64,000 nucleotides of DNA from Paenibacillus brevis (GTDB lineage: Bacteria > Bacillota > Bacilli > Paenibacillales > Paenibacillaceae): positions 186,001-250,000 of the forward strand of contig NZ_JAHLQJ010000003.1 in NCBI RefSeq assembly GCF_018919145.1, read 5' to 3'. Below, piece by piece: positions 26,101-36,500 of the stretch. How positions within the stretch are numbered: the first letter of the stretch is position 1; every line of letters starts with the position of its first letter. The notes beneath the pieces are model-generated. The model was not told the origin of the DNA and searched no databases. It was given only the letters and a program-made list of their open reading frames with translations. Both the position numbers and the translations under genes were made by a program.

Positions 26101-27828
26101 ATTTTTGAATTGGGAGGGAGCTCCGCTTCAATTAAATTGGATCAGATTTCCCTGATTCGAAAGAGCAATCATAACGTGGATTACAGCGAGATTAGTATGT
26201 ATCCGTTGATTAATGGACAATTTGAATCGAATTTAGAAGGCTGGGAGCCGTTCGTTCAGGATGCATCCGCGACTTTTCACACAGAAGACCGGACGGCAAC
26301 CATCCAAATTGCTAATTCTGGCGGTCAGGACTGGAATGTGATGCTGATGCAGCCGGGTCTCGAACTGAGTAAAGGAATTACTTACAAGCTGTCCTTCGAG
26401 GCCAAATCCTCGGAGGCCAGAAATGCGTTGCTTACCTTGGAGGATGCGGCATACCAACGGCAATTTGATTCGGGCAGCATCACCCTCGGAACGGCTTGGA
26501 AGACCTATGATTATACATTCAAAGTTACAAAGAATGAATTATCCACGTTCAAATTGCAATTGGGCAATGCCAAGCTTCCAAATGCCCATGAGGTTTCAAT
26601 CCGGAACGTGGTGCTCGAAATGAAGGACGCTCCTCTTAAGCGGCCGCCGCTTCTCAAGGCAGACCAGAGCGATAATATGCTTGGTAAGCCTGTTGAACTG
26701 GCGTTTACAGATCATCCGGATTGGCGTAGCCATATCCGCACAGTGCTAGTAAAGGATGAGCCGCTTGGAGTAGACCAGTATACGGTAGAAGCGGGCCGAC
26801 TTAAGCTAGCTGCCGAGGTATTCCCGGACTCGGGCAGTTATACGGTGAAGGTTCTGGCAGATGGATATGCCTATACCAAAGTAACTCAGACGATGATTGC
26901 CGGTGACGGTAATCTGCTGGCAAATGGCAGCTTTTCTGCCGGAGCTGCCGGGTGGGAGCTGCTGGTCAATAATCCGCCGGATTCTCAATTTGAAGTAAAG
27001 GATGGAACGGCCGAAATTCAGATCAGCTATTATGGCGGCGTAACTACAGAATGGGGAGACCCCGTGCCTGTAAGCTGGTATACTCAGCTCATCCAAAAGG
27101 GCCTCAAGATTGAGCAGGGAAAAGCCTATGAATTATCCTTCCGAGCTTGGTCATCTATGGATCGCCCGATTTTTATCGAGCTTACGGGCTATAGCGGCGA
27201 CAAGTTGCCCTTCTCGTTGACGGACAATCAGGAAAAGGTGTACCGGACGGTCATCAGACCCGTAAATGATGCTGCATTCGATCTGAAGTTCCTGCTCGGA
27301 AATGTGATCTTCGAAGGTGAAGCAACTGCAGATCAAGAGCATATTGTCTGGATTGATGATGTGGTTCTGAGGGAGATTCCGGCTTTGCCCGAGCCTCCTG
27401 CCAATGATGAGAATCTTGCGCTCAATAAGAAGGTGATTGCCTCTAGTTCGAATACGAACTTTGATCCCGCAGTGATCACCGACGGAAACACCGATACGCG
27501 CTGGGAAGCCGACTACAATCAAAATAGTGTGACGGAGTGGGTCTATATTGATCTGGAAAAGGTACAGGAGCTGCACCTGATTCAAGTGGAGTGGGAGCGG
27601 GCTTATCCGGCGGGCATGGAGCTCCAGGTAGCTGATACACTGCCCGCTGATGATCTGGGATGGACGACCGTTCAATCCTTTCAGCTGGATGATGCGGTTG
27701 ATGACCGTTGGACCCAGATTATTGATCTGAGCGAAAAAAATATACGGGGAAGATATGTGCGGATTTTTATGACCGAACGTCACTATCCCCCATATGGGCC
27801 GTCGATCTATGAGATAATTATTCATTAA
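23122..27828 (+). CDS. SLH-anchored GH16 beta-glucanase with CBM and discoidin-like modules
   Basis: A 1568-aa exported surface enzyme, a paralogue in architecture of the protein at 3159. Signal peptide (about 1-36); SLH domains near 45-92, 104-153 and 168-215; a beta-repeat linker domain (220-375); Gly/Pro linker (378-405); GH16 domain (about 407-670) with SSGEIDIMEARG (Glu529, Asp531, Glu534); four to five CBM4/9-like modules (about 690-1425) each ending in a VxLxE-type strand; and a C-terminal F5/8 type C (CBM32-like) domain from NLALNKKV (about 1430) to the end. AAGAAGGGGG precedes the ATG. Beta-1,3- or mixed-linkage glucan is the likely substrate, held at the cell surface. The two paralogues differ in accessory modules, suggesting different target polymers. 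Confidence 0.92.
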   Translation: MMKSGKTMLKQFTAILLVLLLFGSLLADFGRLAAAQADGVGNSPFSDVEGHWAREQIGKWAALGIAEGSEGKFRPGDEVSRAELVKLVNVLFGYKTDEGSAGGGFTDVERGKWYTSHVAAAKEAGYMAGYPDGSFKPGGMVTRQDAAKVIGALFYFNNSNPVSLEGFQDKEQVASYAADSLSALVAAGVMKGFPDGTLRPKAVISRAELLVLLDRVAGEIIHQPGQYSGVTATGNMLIASQEVALEDSSIDGNLLMTPGADGKGISLEGVTVRGTMYVNGGDSVRVSNSTIADVEIARQHGKSVEFIVDGSMIGQLTLSSDAVIVLNETSTIEQLTILDTAKYVTLGGKALTPGTIYQVIEGQLTEKGKTPAVTTPVPQTPAVSGGSGNNGGGGGTDNGNKEMWKLVWSDEFDNSGSNLDSNGLDLDKWGYQEGTGSQYGLDGWGNEEQQYYTRDNIKVEDGKLTITARKEQVENKPYTSGRIWTSPTYSKTYGKFEAKIKMPVGEGLWPAFWMMPQDSEYGVWASSGEIDIMEARGRLPEVVGGAAHFGKAWPNNKYVGGEYEFPADQSIDSEYHIYALEWEPGELRWYVDGKLYYKLNEWSSQGVGQPDKYAFPAPFDKPFHMILNLAVGGTYDGNRIPPESKLPAQMEVDYVRAYELAGRPYRTPVEPVLNKDPIPAEARKPVNGSYISDPDFERGLNDITVPGQALDSDDWNFLHTPEFGGAGSAAIDSINQNPFVKIMPTNGGNQNYSLQLIQYVPLVKGRIYKLSFDAKASANRSIAVKLGGDADNGWAAYSDNFDTVLSSDAEPQHFEYRFQMSHPTDVTARLEFNVGLDTNTVWIGNVRLEEVEQLVEPNGIKAPLENGNHVYNGSFDLGTMDRMTFWNFLAEGATAQASVDPQERTLNVKIANGGNSPGRIRLIQKGIELLQSDEYELSFDARSDAVRGINVKLASKDGLTTYHESTISVGVAMTTKTVGFTMPEGVSDQESQLIFELGGSSASIKLDQISLIRKSNHNVDYSEISMYPLINGQFESNLEGWEPFVQDASATFHTEDRTATIQIANSGGQDWNVMLMQPGLELSKGITYKLSFEAKSSEARNALLTLEDAAYQRQFDSGSITLGTAWKTYDYTFKVTKNELSTFKLQLGNAKLPNAHEVSIRNVVLEMKDAPLKRPPLLKADQSDNMLGKPVELAFTDHPDWRSHIRTVLVKDEPLGVDQYTVEAGRLKLAAEVFPDSGSYTVKVLADGYAYTKVTQTMIAGDGNLLANGSFSAGAAGWELLVNNPPDSQFEVKDGTAEIQISYYGGVTTEWGDPVPVSWYTQLIQKGLKIEQGKAYELSFRAWSSMDRPIFIELTGYSGDKLPFSLTDNQEKVYRTVIRPVNDAAFDLKFLLGNVIFEGEATADQEHIVWIDDVVLREIPALPEPPANDENLALNKKVIASSSNTNFDPAVITDGNTDTRWEADYNQNSVTEWVYIDLEKVQELHLIQVEWERAYPAGMELQVADTLPADDLGWTTVQSFQLDDAVDDRWTQIIDLSEKNIRGRYVRIFMTERHYPPYGPSIYEIIIH

Positions 27829-27835
27829 CGAATGG

Positions 27836-28004
27836 GAAAAGTCGCACAACTCACTCCCGCATCGCCTGAATCCGGGATTTTGAACGGAATATCGTATAAA
27901 GGCGCCCGTTAAGCGAGGGGACGAGGGCAATTTGTATGAAATATCGTTCAAACTTTTCCAGTCGAGGGCATCAAGGAGCAGTTATATACGAAAATTCGTA
28001 CAAA
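27836..28004 (+). repeat. Phased short direct repeats, about 52-bp period
   Basis: Four degenerate copies of a 15-mer, consensus GAAATATCGTACAAA, begin at 27836, 27886, 27938 and 27990 (spacings 50, 52, 52). The intervening 37 nt are not conserved. The block lies between the stop codon of the second glucanase and its terminator, so it is transcribed as 3' untranslated RNA. Confidence 0.55.
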
Positions 28005-28041
28005 AAGAATTTGTGCCGCGCCGTGGCCTCTTACTACAAAC

Positions 28042-28084
28042 AAAAAAGCCGGATGGGATCCCCTTTTCCTTCTGGCTTTTTTTG
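28042..28084 (+). terminator. Intrinsic terminator of the second SLH/GH16 gene
   Basis: AAAAAAGCCGGA pairs with TCTGGCTTTTTTT around a C/T-rich loop (28042-28083). Nothing else is recognised between here and the chemotaxis receptor at 28328 apart from presumed promoter sequence. Confidence 0.85.
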
Positions 28085-28327
28085 TGTTCAGGGACTTGGG
28101 GGACACCCTCTTTAATTACGACACGCTAGGTCAGGTATTATAATAATCACAGTTTTTTTATGAAGTTTCGTTGAAAATGGTACAGAACTACTGAAGAAGG
28201 TCAAAAGAGCTCGACTTGTCTGTGAAAGGGGGCAATTGATAATTCAGCTGTATGCGAATTCAAATGAAGCTGAAGCTACTGGGAGTGAATTTATTTAATA
28301 ATTATCTGAGGGTGAGGATTCAGAAAT

Positions 28328-30010
28328 ATGTTTAAATCGTTAACCGGAAAAATATTGCTTATTATCGTCGTGCTGATCTCGGCATGCACGATTTCTTTTA
28401 CCGCCATATCATCCTTTGAAATTCAACAATCCGTGACCAGACAGATGAAGGATGACGGTAGCACACTTGTTGCCAATATCAAGCGCGCAGTCATTCAAGA
28501 CGAGATTCTCAATCCGGAGGATCTGCAAAATATATTCAAATCGATCAAAGAGGACAGTGGAGACAACATCGTCTACGTATCTCTGTCGGATTCGAATTCC
28601 AATCTGATTGTTTCGGATAACAACCAGCTAGACCAAGACCAATCGGGAGTCAAAGGAGATGCAACCTCGGCTGCTTCAACAACCGCTCACAGCAGTGTTG
28701 CGAAGGTAGTGGAGAATAAGGAAGCGATCGGGACGATTTTGCAAATGCCCTCGGGTGAGAAGGTATATAACATTTCAACAGATTTCGCATATAATCAGGA
28801 GCTGTCGGGTGTGCTGAATGTCGGCATCTCTCTGGAAAATATGTATGATCAAATCCGGCAATCGTTCGTCTGGACACTTACGATTTCCTTGATCATCATG
28901 ATTGTTGCCGTATTGATCGGGATCATTGCCGCTAAGAAAATCATCCAGCCCCTTACCCGTATGTCGCAGCAATTAAAGAAATACGCGGAGGGCGATTTCA
29001 CCTCTGAGCTGCAATTAAAACAAAAGGATGAAATCGGAGTGATGTCCAGGGATCTGGCAAATATGAGACAAACGTTGGGGGTCCTGGTGACGAATATCCA
29101 GCGCAGCTCCAAGCAAATTGCAGACAACTCGCACATGCTGAGTTCTGTTATTAGTGAGACTACCAGCTCGACTGAAGAAATCTCGAGAGCTACGGATGAG
29201 CTGGCTGCCGGGGCGGGAGAACTCGTGAATTACTCTCAGGAAGGCTTGAATCGGTTACAGACATTGGCCGATGAGATTATTCGGCTAACGGATCGAGCCA
29301 ATGAGATGAAGGATCGAATTGAGCAAGTCGACGAAGCGAGTCTTTCCGGCATGAACAGTGTTCGCGAGCTTCAGCAGGCTGTTGATAACAATGCAGCTCT
29401 GACTCTGGAAATCGGAAAGGAAATTGATGATCTGGCATCCAAGTCGGAATTGATTACAGAGATTACCGCTGTGATCAGAGCCGTATCGGAGCAGACGAAT
29501 CTGCTGGCCCTGAATGCGATGATCGAGAGCGCCAGGGCTGGTGAGCAGGGACGCGGCTTTGCCGTAGTAGCAGATCAGATTCGGAAGCTGGCTGAGCAGA
29601 CGGCAAGCTCTGTTCAGAATATCGAAGGTATTGTACAGCAGGTGAACGGAGCCATCGTGAAGACGCAGAATCACATGCACCAGGGTACTCGCCTTACCCG
29701 TAGAACCACGGAGGCTTCTGCAGATACAGGACAAGCCTTTGGCGAGATTAAGCATTCGGTAGCCGAGGTTATTCAAGGAATTGATGTATTGGTCCGGGGA
29801 ATTAATCAGCTGAATCAGGATAAGGACGGTACGGTTCTGGCGATACAGAGCATTGCAACGATTACGCAGGAATCTACGGCATCGACAGAGGAAATCTCAG
29901 CTTCTATTGAACAGGAGCTGGCAACGATGGAGCAGATCTCCCATTCGACCGATGATCTGAATGAGGTCGTCCGGGAGATGGAAAAGTTAACGGGGCAGTT
30001 CAAGTTTTAA
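28328..30010 (+). CDS. Methyl-accepting chemotaxis protein
   Basis: 560 aa receptor that signals to CheA. Membrane segments at about 7-29 and 180-200 enclose an extracellular single-Cache-like sensor of about 150 residues; HAMP follows (about 200-255, [17 protein letters not shown]); then the long cytoplasmic coiled coil with the signalling tip [20 protein letters not shown] and [16 protein letters not shown]. The tip is canonical apart from Met-Ile replacing Ala-Ile. GAGGGTGAGGA precedes the ATG. It ends 4 bp inside the convergent small gene. Ligand unknown. Confidence 0.93.
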   Translation: MFKSLTGKILLIIVVLISACTISFTAISSFEIQQSVTRQMKDDGSTLVANIKRAVIQDEILNPEDLQNIFKSIKEDSGDNIVYVSLSDSNSNLIVSDNNQLDQDQSGVKGDATSAASTTAHSSVAKVVENKEAIGTILQMPSGEKVYNISTDFAYNQELSGVLNVGISLENMYDQIRQSFVWTLTISLIIMIVAVLIGIIAAKKIIQPLTRMSQQLKKYAEGDFTSELQLKQKDEIGVMSRDLANMRQTLGVLVTNIQRSSKQIADNSHMLSSVISETTSSTEEISRATDELAAGAGELVNYSQEGLNRLQTLADEIIRLTDRANEMKDRIEQVDEASLSGMNSVRELQQAVDNNAALTLEIGKEIDDLASKSELITEITAVIRAVSEQTNLLALNAMIESARAGEQGRGFAVVADQIRKLAEQTASSVQNIEGIVQQVNGAIVKTQNHMHQGTRLTRRTTEASADTGQAFGEIKHSVAEVIQGIDVLVRGINQLNQDKDGTVLAIQSIATITQESTASTEEISASIEQELATMEQISHSTDDLNEVVREMEKLTGQFKF

Positions 30011-30336
30011 CGCAGATCCTGTAGCCGGACATTGCTGCTGAACAAGCCGGATGGGCTGCTAAGCTTAAAGGTGGGAAGCGGAAGGTTCGCTTCAAGCTGC
30101 ATCTGTGCATCAAACAGGGAGGCTTGCTGCTGATCGACCACGAATGTGAATGGTGCCGCATCAATGGGCAAATCGGTATCTAGCGGCTGCCGGATAATCT
30201 GTATAGCGGGAACTCCGTTGCAGCCGCAGTCCTCGGTGTCATATAACAGCTTGAACACGGCCGGCGTCTGAACCTGAAGCTCGCGCAGCCGAGCCTCGGA
30301 ATTGGAATCAAAATGCAAAGAAATCTTCATAACCAT
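30007..30336 (-). CDS. HesB/IscA-like Fe-S family small protein
   Basis: 109 aa. The sequence [18 protein letters not shown] resembles the 'iron-sulfur cluster biosynthesis' (HesB/YneR-like) proteins of Bacilli, which keep one Cys-Gly-Cys region but lack the full three-Cys set of IscA. A role as Fe-S scaffold is therefore uncertain. The ATG at 30336 has GAAGGGAGAA 4-9 nt upstream. It converges on the chemotaxis receptor with a 4-bp overlap and has no shared terminator. Confidence 0.7.
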   Translation of the reverse strand: MVMKISLHFDSNSEARLRELQVQTPAVFKLLYDTEDCGCNGVPAIQIIRQPLDTDLPIDAAPFTFVVDQQQASLFDAQMQLEANLPLPTFKLSSPSGLFSSNVRLQDLR

Positions 30337-30490
30337 GTAATTCTCCCTTCTTGAAGGTCAATTTCGACGATATTTCAAATTTAATTTAAAATAACATGAT
30401 TGCCCGGTTTCTTTTGTGATTCCAGTCACGTACTCCTTAAAAGGCTCCCTTACAATGGAACTAAATCCATCCGAAAAGGAGAAAAGAGCT

Positions 30491-30967
30491 ATGAGTATTT
30501 TACGTGAGACTGGGGATTCCATTCAAGGATTTACATATGAGGATATGAAGAAGACAGGCCGCAAGCAACTGCCGAATTCGGTGCCGCTTGAATTGTACCG
30601 GGCAATCCGTCTGATCGGCATGTATCAGGCCCTGCCGTTGAAGGGAAGAAGCACGACTGCTGCCATCGGCAGAAAGATCGGTGACAGCCTGCCCGTGCAA
30701 TCTGTGGAAGAGCTGCTGGAGTATTTCCGCGAGCTTCAAATCGGCGACCCGCGCATCGTGCTGCAAGAAGAGCGGAAGCTTCATATTGCTGTAGAGGATT
30801 GCTTTTGTAAAGGCCTTCCTGAGCTTGAAGAGAGCCTTGTCTGCGATCTGGAGGGTGCCATTATGGAGGGGGCCTTGAGCCGGATTTTCAATAAAACGGT
30901 ACATGTTAAGGAAATCAAGTGTAATGTAAATGGGGACGAATGCTGCGAATATGAAGTCCGGCTATAA
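30491..30967 (+). CDS. V4R-domain protein
   Basis: 158 aa. The C-terminal half matches the V4R (4-vinyl reductase) small-molecule-binding fold: ESLVCDLEGAIMEGALS, then the Cys-rich end IKCNVNGDECCEYEVRL that closes this domain. The N-terminus contains MSILRETGDSIQGFTYEDM. V4R domains usually sense hydrophobic ligands or bind metal; this one stands alone. The ATG at 30491 has AAAGGAG 9 nt upstream, preferred to the frame opening at 30416. It is followed by a terminator, so it is a single-gene unit. Confidence 0.75.
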   Translation: MSILRETGDSIQGFTYEDMKKTGRKQLPNSVPLELYRAIRLIGMYQALPLKGRSTTAAIGRKIGDSLPVQSVEELLEYFRELQIGDPRIVLQEERKLHIAVEDCFCKGLPELEESLVCDLEGAIMEGALSRIFNKTVHVKEIKCNVNGDECCEYEVRL

Positions 30968-31016
30968 GAGGGTGTTCAAAAGGTACCTTTTGAAGAGACA
31001 CTATTAATTGGGAATG

Positions 31017-31060
31017 GCAGTCAACTGTGGCTAACTTGCACACAGGGGGCTGCTTTTTTT
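31017..31060 (+). terminator. Intrinsic terminator of the V4R gene
   Basis: GCAGTC/GGCTGC outer stem, AA/GG internal loop and CTGTG/CACAG inner stem, followed by TTTTTTT. Confidence 0.75.
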
Positions 31061-31169
31061 ATAGTACTTGATCCAAAGATGACCTTTTTGAACTGCCTCT
31101 TATGGAGGGAAGAGGGATTCGTGGTAGAATAATGAGATTGGAGTCAGTCTATGCAATGGAGGTAAGCCG

Positions 31170-32303
31170 GTGTTAAATCATGAAATCGAAGAATCGATAG
31201 AGCAATTGAATATACAGCAGGCCATTATTGGCGTCCCCCAGCATACCCTGCGGGGATGTCTGGAGCTATGGAGCCGGGGCAGGCTGTCTGCACTTGCGAA
31301 GGCGCATGAAGTCTCGGGCAGAACCCGGATGTCCAAGGAAGAACAGCTTACGGCAATAGAAGAAGCAATTAAGGATCCGGAGCAATTGGCTAACAGCTTG
31401 CTGATTCTGGATGAACAAGAATGGGCTGTATTTGAGGATGCCTATCGCGTGGAAGAATTATCCATACAGCGGGTCCCTTATGGTTATTACCGTTTTTTGC
31501 TGGAGCACGGCTTCGTGTTTACTTTTTTCCATGATGCTCAGGTTGTTATGGTTATGCCGGAGGAGGTCAAGGCCACTTATACACGTCTGAATGACGAAGT
31601 GTTCCAAATGAATCGGAGTAGAATGTCGCTGATTTTCAAGTATCTCACGGCAATGACACATTTCTACGGCATCTTTACTGTGGAGAGCCTGACGAAGATG
31701 TTCAATCAGCATCATCCATTAGAACAGGTAAACCTCCAGCAGATGGAGGAGGCCGTCTCCTTCTTGTTGCGAAGAGAGCAGGAATTTGTCAGAGAGCGCG
31801 GCTTCATCGTTGATTCCAGCCTTGTGCACCATGCAGAAGCAGGAACATTAGAGCAGTTGATCTCTCAGACAAAAGGAAAACCGTATTACATTCCCGGGCA
31901 GGAAATGCTGATGAACTATGCGGACGGGGGATATTTCGAAGTTACGCCGCAGCTTGAGGCGCTTCAGGTTTATGTTCAGGACCGGATGGCATGTGACGAG
32001 GTCACCGCAGAGGATTTGACGGATGATATTCAAATGCTCTGTACGATGGAAGAGCCGCTTGAAGCGCTGCTGCAGGAGTTTGAGCGAAGAGACATCATGT
32101 TCAAGCATCAGCGGCAGGGTGAGGAAGTTCTGGGCTTGCTTAAGGATATTCAGAAGACGACACGCCTCTGGCGTCTAGGCGGACACACGCGCAAGGAGCT
32201 GGAGCATCCGGCCGCAAGGGCGACAAGCGCCAAGCCAGGCCGCAATGATCCTTGCCCCTGCGGCAGCGGCCTGAAGTATAAGAAATGCTGCGGCAAAGGA
32301 TAG
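31170..32303 (+). CDS. SEC-C zinc-motif protein
   Basis: 377 aa cytosolic protein of unknown role. It ends with a SEC-C motif, RNDPCPCGSGLKYKKCC, the zinc-binding tail known from SecA and many uncharacterised proteins. The N-terminal 350 residues are mostly helical with no recognised catalytic motif; the segment CLELWSRGRLSALAKAHEV resembles a Rho-N/SAP-like helix pair, hinting at nucleic-acid contact. The frame opens at a GTG at 31170 with AATGGAGGTAAG before it. It precedes sbcDC by 51 bp and may share their transcript. Confidence 0.75.
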   Translation: MLNHEIEESIEQLNIQQAIIGVPQHTLRGCLELWSRGRLSALAKAHEVSGRTRMSKEEQLTAIEEAIKDPEQLANSLLILDEQEWAVFEDAYRVEELSIQRVPYGYYRFLLEHGFVFTFFHDAQVVMVMPEEVKATYTRLNDEVFQMNRSRMSLIFKYLTAMTHFYGIFTVESLTKMFNQHHPLEQVNLQQMEEAVSFLLRREQEFVRERGFIVDSSLVHHAEAGTLEQLISQTKGKPYYIPGQEMLMNYADGGYFEVTPQLEALQVYVQDRMACDEVTAEDLTDDIQMLCTMEEPLEALLQEFERRDIMFKHQRQGEEVLGLLKDIQKTTRLWRLGGHTRKELEHPAARATSAKPGRNDPCPCGSGLKYKKCCGKG

Positions 32304-32354
32304 ACATGCAAGAGGAGCGAAGATGAAGAAATTGGCGAGATGGAGGTTTGAATT

Positions 32355-33557
32355 ATGAAAATACTTCACACCGCAGATTGGCACCTCGGCAAGCTGGTAC
32401 AGGGTGTCTATATGACCGAGGATCAACGGTTTGTGCTGGAGCAATTGCTGAGCGTGATCGAGGCGGAGCGTCCGGATGCCGTCATCATCGCCGGGGATTT
32501 GTATGACCGTGCAGTTCCTCCCACAGAGGCGGTGCAGCTGCTGGATGAATTACTGGAGCGGATTGTGTTGCGCCTTCAGGTTCCCGTTCTGGCGATTGCA
32601 GGCAACCATGACAGCCCGGCACGTCTGAATTTCGGTAACCGGATTATGCGTGCTTCCGGGCTGTATATGGCCGGGGAGCTTACGCTTCCGGTTCAGACGG
32701 CGCGGCTTCAGGACGAATTCGGCCCGGTGGATTTTCATCTGGTGCCGTATACGGAGCCTGGGATTGTCCGGTTTATGACTGGCGATGAATCGGTACGCTC
32801 CCATCACGATGCGATGCGGGCGATTACGGACCGAATTCGGGAGGAGATGGACCCGGCGGCAAGACATGTGCTTGTGGGACATGCCTTCGTGACCCCTCAC
32901 GGAGAAGCAGAACCGAATACAAGTGATTCGGAGCGGCCTCTCACGATCGGCGGAGCGGAGCATGTCAGTGCGGCGCACTTTGACGGATTCCATTACACAG
33001 CACTGGGTCACCTTCATCAGGCTCATTTCGTTGGACAGGAGCACGTGCAATATGCAGGGTCGCCGCTCAAGTATTCCATTTCGGAGGAGCATCACAAGAA
33101 AGGGTATTTAATGGTGGAGCTGGATGCGGAGGGGAAGGTATCTGTTGAGAAAAGAGAGCTGCTGCCGCGTCGCGATATGCGGGCGGTAGAGGGCTTCATC
33201 GCGGACCTGGAGCGCCATCCGATCAACGAGGATTATGTCTTCGTTCGGCTGCTGGATCAAGCGGCGGTCACATCCCCGATGGAACGAATCCGCGCTGTCT
33301 ACCCGAATGCCATGCATGTTGAGCGGAAGTCGGCAATGGAGCAATTGGCTGGCATCCGGGAGACCGGCTCGACCACCGGAAGAGCCAAGATGGACGGCTT
33401 ATCGCTCTTTAAAGCCTTCTATGAGGATGTGACGGGAAGCCCTCCATCCTCTGATACGGAGAGGCTACTGATAGAGACATTGCGGGAAATTGCACTGGAG
33501 GAGGGGGAGCGCCATGAAGCCCATCAAGCTGACGATGACGGCGTTCGGGCCGTATAA
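32355..33557 (+). CDS. sbcD: Exonuclease subunit SbcD
   Basis: 400 aa, the Mre11-type nuclease subunit of SbcCD, which processes DNA ends and hairpins. Phosphoesterase motifs are complete: DWHLGK (about 8-13), GDLYDR (about 48), GNHDSP (about 84), GHAF and GHLH (about 177 and 223). Length is typical. GAGATGGAGG precedes the ATG. The end overlaps sbcC by 44 bp, a usual coupling for this pair. Confidence 0.96.
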   Translation: MKILHTADWHLGKLVQGVYMTEDQRFVLEQLLSVIEAERPDAVIIAGDLYDRAVPPTEAVQLLDELLERIVLRLQVPVLAIAGNHDSPARLNFGNRIMRASGLYMAGELTLPVQTARLQDEFGPVDFHLVPYTEPGIVRFMTGDESVRSHHDAMRAITDRIREEMDPAARHVLVGHAFVTPHGEAEPNTSDSERPLTIGGAEHVSAAHFDGFHYTALGHLHQAHFVGQEHVQYAGSPLKYSISEEHHKKGYLMVELDAEGKVSVEKRELLPRRDMRAVEGFIADLERHPINEDYVFVRLLDQAAVTSPMERIRAVYPNAMHVERKSAMEQLAGIRETGSTTGRAKMDGLSLFKAFYEDVTGSPPSSDTERLLIETLREIALEEGERHEAHQADDDGVRAV

Positions 33558-36500
33558 GGATACCGAGATTATCGATTTTGGCGAATTGGCGGAAAACCGT
33601 CTGTTCGTGGTATCCGGAAATACGGGAGCCGGTAAAACCTCGATCTTCGATGCGATCTGTTTCGCGCTCTATGGAAGTGCCAGTGGAGAAGACCGCAATG
33701 ACAGCCGGATGTTGCGCAGCCATTTTGCAGAGGATCAGGTGCACACCTCGGTTGAGCTGGAATTTGAGTTGAAGGGGCAAGTGTACCGGGTATTCCGGCA
33801 GCTCGCCCATGTGAAAGAAGGAAACAAAGGGGCTACAGGAGATCGTTACGAGCTGTATCAGCTTTCCGGCGGAGAGCCTGTTCCGCTGACCGACCGCTTC
33901 ATTGTCACTCAGGTTGACGACAAGATCAGGGAACTGATCGGTCTGACCCGGGAGCAATTCAGCCAGATCGTCATGCTGCCGCAAGGCGAATTCCGCAAGC
34001 TGCTGACCTCGGAGACCGAGGATAAGGAAGAGATTCTGCGGCGGATTTTCCGGACCGGAATCTACAAGCATGTCGCGGATCGGTTGAATGAAAAGCGGAA
34101 GGAAATGCAGCAGATCGGGTTGGCGCTGCAGCAGACCCGGGACGGCTATATCGATCATATTAAAAAGATGATTCCGGTAAGAGAAGGTTCATTGCTTGAG
34201 CATATATTTCAGCAGGAATTCTGTAATGCGCATCAGGTTCTTGAGGCTCTGAGTGAAGAGGTCTTATATTACGAAGAGCTTGCGAAGCAGCTAAAAGGCA
34301 AGCTGGAGCAGGAGACGGCCCAGCACAGGCAGTTAGCTGAACATTATCATCAGGCAAAGGCGCTGAATGCACAGTTTGATCTGCTGGACCAGCTTTCGGG
34401 TAAGCTCCATCAGTTGGGGGCTGAGGAGCCGGCCATGCGGGAGCTTGAACAGCGGTTGAAGCTGGCAACTCAAGCCGTGCAGCTTCAGGTGCATGAGCAG
34501 CATTATCAGGAGGCAGTCGACGAGCTTGTCCGCAGAACAAAGCTGCTGGAAGAAGCAGAAGCCGCGCTTCATCAGACACGGCAGCAGTTAGATGAAGCAG
34601 AGACTGCATTCAAAGCAGAGGAGCAGCTCGCCCAGGTCCGGGAGGATCAAGCACGTGAGCTTGAGCGTCTGCAAGGCTATTTGCCGAAAGTTGAAGAGCT
34701 TCGAAAGAAGGAGCAGGTTGTTCGTGAACTGGATGCCGGGGTGAAGCAAGGAACCCGGAGTCTGGAGGAGCAGCAAAGAATTCTGGAGGAGCTAACCCGG
34801 GATCGTCAGAAGCTCAGTGAAGAGATCGGAGTCAGCGAAGCGCGGACGGCGGAGCTGCCTGCTGTAACCGATAGGCTCCGGCTGCTAAGGGAGCAAGCCA
34901 AGCTGATCCAGGAACTGACGAAGCTGGACGCTTCGCTGAAGCTCCAGCTTGAGCTTCAAGGCAAGCTTCATGCAGCATTCGAGCAAGGAGATCAGGCATA
35001 CAGGAAGCTGGAAGAGCGCTGGATCGGAGGACAGGCCGGGCTGTTGGCGCGCCACCTTCATCAGGGAGAGGCCTGTCCGGTCTGCGGAAGCATGGAGCAT
35101 CCTCAGAAGGCGGGGACGCAGCAAGACATTCCGGATCGAGAAGAGCTGGAGCGGTTGCGCCAGACACGTTCAGATGCGGAGCGGAACTATCTGGAGGCAG
35201 AGGCAGGCCGCAAAGCCTTGCAGAAGCAACTGGAGGAGAAGGAGACGCTTGCCCGCGAGCAGGGAATCTCCCTGGATCAATTGGAGCATCTCTTTGAGCG
35301 CCTTGTTCAACAAGGGAAACAACTGGCGGAAGAAGAAAAACAGCTGAAGGAAGAGCTTGCCGGCATGTCGGCAAGGAAGCAGCAGCTGGCTGCGCTTGAA
35401 CGCAGTCAGGAGGATACCCGCACCGCGCGCGAGCAGTTGCAGCAGCAGTGGGGAGAACTGCGGACAACCTTTGCCCGCGAGTCGGCTTTGCTGGAACAGC
35501 TTCTGGCTGAGGTGCCGGAGGACTTAAGAAGCCTGGAGCAGCTGAAGCAAGGCATCCTGCAAGCCGATCAGCGTAAGCAGCAGCTGGAGGCTTTCTGGCA
35601 GGAAGCGCAAAGACGCTTCCGCGAAGCTCAGGACCGCTCGTTGCAGGCAACGGAGACCTGTAAGCATGCGGAGCGGTTGAAGATCGATACGGAGACGGCC
35701 TGCAAAAGGTCGCAGCTCAGCTATCATGAAGCCTTGGAGCGGGCAGGCTTTACATCCGAAGAACGCTATAAGGAAGCCAAGCTTCCGGAATCGACGCTTT
35801 TGGAACTGCAACGGCAGCTTGAGGAGTATAAGTCGGAGGTTGCCATGAACCGCAAACGGCTGGAGGAATTATCGGTAGAGCTGGCCGGTAAAGAGCGCTT
35901 GATGCTCTCTCAATTGGAGGAGCAGATGCAGGAGCTGGAGCAGCGGATTGAATCTACCCGGGCAAGCTCGATGGATGCCGGAGAGAAGCTTAGAAAATGC
36001 CTAGAGAGCGGAGAACAGATTCAAGCGGCTGAAGCCAAGTGGCAGGAGGCTGAACAAGAATATCAATTGGTCCGTGGATTGCATGACGTGATTCGCGGTG
36101 ATAACAGCAAGAAGCTGTCCTTTGAACGTTATCTTCAGGTGGAGTTTCTGGAGCAGATTATTCATCAGGCCAATCAACGTCTTCAGCGGGTTTCAGGGGG
36201 ACAATACTACCTCATCCGTAGTGACCGGATGGAGAAACGGGGCAAGCAAAGCGGGTTGGGTTTCGATGTCTATGATAACTATACCGGCCAGCTTCGGGAT
36301 GTGAAGACGTTATCCGGGGGAGAAAAATTCAATGCTTCCCTCTGTCTTGCGCTGGGCATGGCTGACGTGATCCAGGCCTATGAGGGCGGGATATCGCTTG
36401 AAACCATGTTCATTGATGAGGGCTTCGGCTCACTGGATGAAGAGTCTTTGAACAAAGCCGTTGATACCCTGATTGATCTGCAACAGACGGGCCGAATGAT

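Noticed and set aside
27836..28004. Possible CRISPR array
   Set aside because: The repeats are only 15 nt and degenerate; the spacers are not uniform protospacer-like and no cas genes are near.
34832..35650. Minus-strand ORF of 272 codons inside sbcC
   Set aside because: Low-complexity Pro/Ala/Arg translation of the coiled-coil region; antisense artefact.
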